NCBI GenBank assembly: GCA_027604685.1 | Contig: JADHYX010000102.1 | Location: 1-60,094 of the forward strand | Direction: 5' to 3' | Source of the DNA: Lobulomyces angularis | Taxonomy: Eukaryota > Chytridiomycota > Chytridiomycetes > Lobulomycetales > Lobulomycetaceae | DNA: 60,094 bases | Shown here: positions 57,137 to 60,094 of the stretch, one piece after another | How the letters are laid out: each line of letters opens with the position of its first letter | Numbering within the stretch: position 1 is the stretch's first letter | The notes under the pieces: generated by a model | Database searches by the model: none | What the model was told of the DNA's origin: nothing | What the model saw: the letters and a program-made list of their open reading frames with translations, nothing else | Position numbers and translations under genes: made by a program

Positions 57137-59851
57137 TTAGACTCCATTCCGGCCATCAGCTTTTTCTATAATCACATTGGAAGTATCATCATTGTTAAAA
57201 AGTAAATCATAATGCCTGATTAAATATTCAATACAGAAGCTTTTGGTACCACTTGAAGCTATATCGTCCAGTGGAGTTGTAGGTCCCAAGGGTTTCAATA
57301 GAGTTGGGCCAAAAACAACTCCTAGATTTCCAAAACTCATTAAATTTTTGGAGCTATATTTCTCCACACTATTTATCAACTATTAAAATATACAGTTTTT
57401 TTTTTTTACCGGGAAAGATGGTTTAATAAATATTTGAGAGTGTTAAAATTTTCTTTAGGTAGACGAATTAAACATTTCTTAAATAAGTCATGTTTGCTTG
57501 GATCTTCAACATTTGCTCTGCTTGCATCCATAAACTCCGCGTATACTTCAAAGTTAATTAGTGGGTTGGGCAAATCTCGGAAATACTGTTTTAAAATGGA
57601 AGTTATAGCCATAATATCGATTTGGACCTCTTCTGGATATATGCACTCACCGAAATTCAATTCTTCCCCTTTATTTACTTGTTGTATTAACTTGTTTATT
57701 TGTGTTAATGGGCCAGATTTTCTGTATATTCCTTCAAAGTCCATACCTAGAATTATAATTTAAATTTCAATAATAACAGTTTCTTCACCCCTCAGTTCTA
57801 CTTCGGCAATACATTTTTTTACTATGTTCGGTACTTGAGTTCCCTCCATCTGCAACACTTTTTGCAAAGCAACTCCAAAAACTTGTGTTAAATCTATCAT
57901 GTGTAAGTTAAAAATTATTTACTAACTATACCATTTGGATTTCCAGTACAGGACAGTGGGATAGACCCAGCACATTTGGTATGACAGTGATAACTGCAAT
58001 CTGGTATTGAACCTACATTAACAATTATTTTGTATGTTTTCTTTACCTTGGCATCGCTGCTCCTTTCCCCATAGTTTTTCGTGACAAAAATCACATTTCT
58101 GAGGTTTCACATATGAATGCGCAAACAGTGTATGTTTTTTATCTGCTGGTAACGATAGTAAATTTAAGTTAAGTTCTGTTGAAACAAAAGTCAAAGTTAT
58201 ATTCTTAGTAAATAATGAATTTTACCGCTCTTGTTTTTCGACTTAATCGGAGAGGTCAAAGCTGAAATATTTAAGTAATTAAGACTTTCCTTGATGCCAC
58301 TGTTGCCTTTATCAACTGATAATTTTTTGGAAGTAACAATTTTAATTTTTCCTGCTTTTTTTCCAGCAGCAGAGCTATTATTCCCATTATTATTTGACCA
58401 AAGAGAATTTTTTTTTGTTTTTTCTTCTTTTTCAATAATATTGAGCAAGCTACTTTCTTTTTGTAAGGGTTTTTTAACTTCTACTTCCTCGCAAAGCTGC
58501 TGTAGGGATGTAGAATTTGGAAGAGTTGATGTGGTAACACTGTGAATGCTGCTACTACTGTCATATTTCGTTAATTTAGCTGGTTTTGCTAGTTCTGAGT
58601 TAACTTTTTTTGCTGTATCCAATTTGGAACTGTATTCTTGAATCTCCTGAATCAGAAGGGCTTTTGATTCTGTCAATTTCTTAATTTCCAGCTCTTCTAA
58701 TTTTTTTAAACCGCTATACAAAAGGAATGCCTTCTTAATATATTTATGTTATTAATAATTACGCATTCACAATTTTTTCTTTTTCGAAATTTTGAATTTG
58801 AATGTCATAGTTTAATTTTGTATTTTCCATTTCAAGGCATTGAACTTTTAAGTCACTCAATTTTTTTTGCACATCATCAAACTCTTTAATTTCATTTTCA
58901 ACTGAACCGCTGGTTTCCTCCCTCCTTTTTAATGTCATCTTTTGCTCTTCCTCCTCGCTATTTTTTAATTTCAATATTTCACTTTGCAAAAGTAATATTA
59001 TTTGTTCGTTTTGTTTGTTTTTTAAAATTTCTTTGTGGTGTTCAATTTTCAATTGAAGAAACTTTTCCTGAGACGTTTTTGTTGCTGCTAGTAATTTCTC
59101 ATAGCTGGCTTCAACAACTTCATTTTTTAATATGGATTTTGATAATTCAGATTCTAATTTTTGAATATATTCATCCTTCGGCGATAAAGCTAAAAAACTA
59201 TAATAAAAATACTTATTATTTTTTTTAACACACATTTAATATCAGTAGCATTTAACGAATGGCAATCTATACACAGTAAACGCTAAAAGGTTATTGGAAT
59301 TTAATTTTGGTTTATTTTATATTAAAATAACGTTATTACATCTTCAATAATGGCGAAGGTAAGGTTGTCTATTTGCTTCATGCACTACAAGAGTTAAATT
59401 AAATTTTTTATTCTTAAAATTGTACCATGTCGCATTTAAAACAGTTTGTATGATAGGTATACTATTTAAAGTAAATTAGAAGTTCAAAATAGTATTTTTA
59501 TTTTTTTTTGCATTTGAAAAGAAAAACAATTACTTCTCCTGTGCTGACGGCCTCTTCCAGGATGGGTTTGTCACACGCTTTGCAGCGGTATGAACAATTA
59601 AGACATATTGCCTTTAGAAATGTTTTAATTAATGATGGCTTAAATATGAATTTTTTTTTTTTAATCACCTTCCCTTCTTCGGATAATAAAACAACTTGAT
59701 TTTCACAATCAATGATTGTTGTGCAAACTGAACATGTAAAGCAGTCAGGATGAAACCAGTCATCTGCAAAATTTACTGTGTTTTCAACTGAATCTGGTGG
59801 TATTAACTTTTTACATCCTCCACATGAGAGAGGGATGGAATCTTTTTCCAT
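57137..59851 (-). CDS. LIM-LIM-coiled coil-C1-RhoGAP protein
   Basis: Multi-exon minus-strand gene from MEKDSIPLSCGGCKKLI at 59851 to the stop at 57137. LIM1: CGGC...WFHPDCFTCSVC...CLNCSYRC. LIM2: CKACDKPILEEAVSTGE, then YHTNCFKCDM and CMKQIDNLTF, ending CIDCHSL. A coiled coil of about 150 residues follows (DEYIQKLESELSKS onward), then a Ser/Asn-rich linker. The C1 zinc finger is HTLFAHSYVKPQKCDFCHEKLWG...CSYHCHTKC. The RhoGAP domain has FGVAL, GIYRKSGP with the catalytic Arg, KQYFRDLPNPLI, and NLGVVFGPTLL. It would switch off a Rho-type GTPase at the cortex. LIM-RhoGAPs with a C1 domain are known in fungi (S. pombe Rga family). It sits beside the WH2 gene on the same strand. Confidence 0.88.
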
Positions 59852-60094
59852 TACTGCTGGTTAAAAAAAAAAAAAAAGAAACTTTTTTGATATCTTAAAT
59901 ACTCTTTTTTTCCTTTTTAATAAAATATCTTTTTATTTTTTCTTTTTTTTATAAAAATAAATTTTTTTTTTTTTTTTTTTGATTGGTTATTTTTTTTTAA
60001 TTGATTAAATTCATTGAATAGTGCTGGGGCATTATTTTTTGGAACATTAAAATATCCAAAAAAATAATACAACAAACACCAATTAAAAAAATAG
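59852..60094. other. AT-rich end of window
   Basis: 243 bp dominated by T and A runs upstream of the LIM-RhoGAP start; the probable promoter side. No frame is visible. Confidence 0.4.

Noticed and set aside
1..60094. CRISPR array, operon or prokaryotic mobile element
   Set aside because: No regularly spaced identical repeats with unique spacers were seen. Genes are intron-rich and eukaryotic throughout.

Overview
The window is nuclear eukaryotic DNA. It is very AT-rich and gene-dense. Genes carry many tiny GT-AG introns, mostly about 35-60 bp, and are separated by short AT-rich spacers with long homopolymer runs. I see no bacterial operon structure, no rRNA and no convincing tRNA. The gene content points to an early-diverging, probably zoosporic fungus or close relative (chytrid, Rozella or aphelid grade). 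Fungal-type families (WHI2-like BTB protein, ATG26-type sterol glucosyltransferase, LIM-LIM-C1-RhoGAP, a fungal-type ADAM relic) sit beside genes usually lost in Dikarya: SCAMP, DONSON, Ro60 and a CCP1/Nna1-type tubulin deglutamylase. Species assignment is inference.

Layout. 1-3425 (+): 3' part of a gene for a huge acidic tandem-repeat protein with a basic-repeat tail. 4046-5352 (+): SCAMP. 6066-6982 (-) DPH6-like diphthine-ammonia ligase, head-to-head with 7306-8247 (+) RNF216-like RBR E3. 8941-10330 (+): broken Fanzor (eukaryotic TnpB/OMEGA nuclease) relic. 10487-12060 (+): DONSON replication-initiation factor. 12135-13839 (+): SDS22-like LRR protein. 14295-15298 (+): two small orphan genes. 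15337-16435 (+): UPF3. 16678-19419 (-): sterol glucosyltransferase. 19722-21064 (-): GGPP synthase. 21255-23473 (-): ABC1/ADCK kinase. 23769-25427 (-): kynureninase. 26133-27216 (+): NSE2/MMS21 SUMO ligase. 27741-28668 (+): DUF2062 membrane protein. 29147-30645 (-): WD40 protein. 30912-32782 (-): indoleamine 2,3-dioxygenase. 33576-35344 (-): Ro60. 35889-37095 (-): HMG-box protein. 37184-37607 (+): APC11. 38043-39826 (+): unknown helical protein. 40010-42276 (-): WHI2-like, head-to-head with 42528-47781 (+) CCP1-type carboxypeptidase. 48805-50413 (+): single-pass membrane protein. About 50890-52032 (+): fungal ADAM metalloprotease pseudogene. About 53281-53640 (+): zinc-ribbon end of a second TnpB/Fanzor-like relic. 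53882-56433 (-): polyproline/WH2 actin regulator. 57137-59851 (-): LIM-LIM-coiled coil-C1-RhoGAP.

Functional links. Kynureninase and IDO are two steps of tryptophan-to-kynurenine/NAD metabolism within 9 kb on one strand. GGPP synthase and sterol glucosyltransferase are neighbours in isoprenoid/sterol biology. DONSON, NSE2 and APC11 are genome-maintenance or cell-cycle genes. The polyproline/WH2 protein and the RhoGAP are adjacent actin/Rho regulators. The novel-system candidates are the two Fanzor/TnpB relics, the N-terminal tandem-repeat protein, Ro60 in a fungus-like genome and the single-domain oddities (compact RBR, Asp-type APC11 RING). Exon joins were worked out by hand from splice motifs, reading phase and family conservation; no RNA evidence was available.
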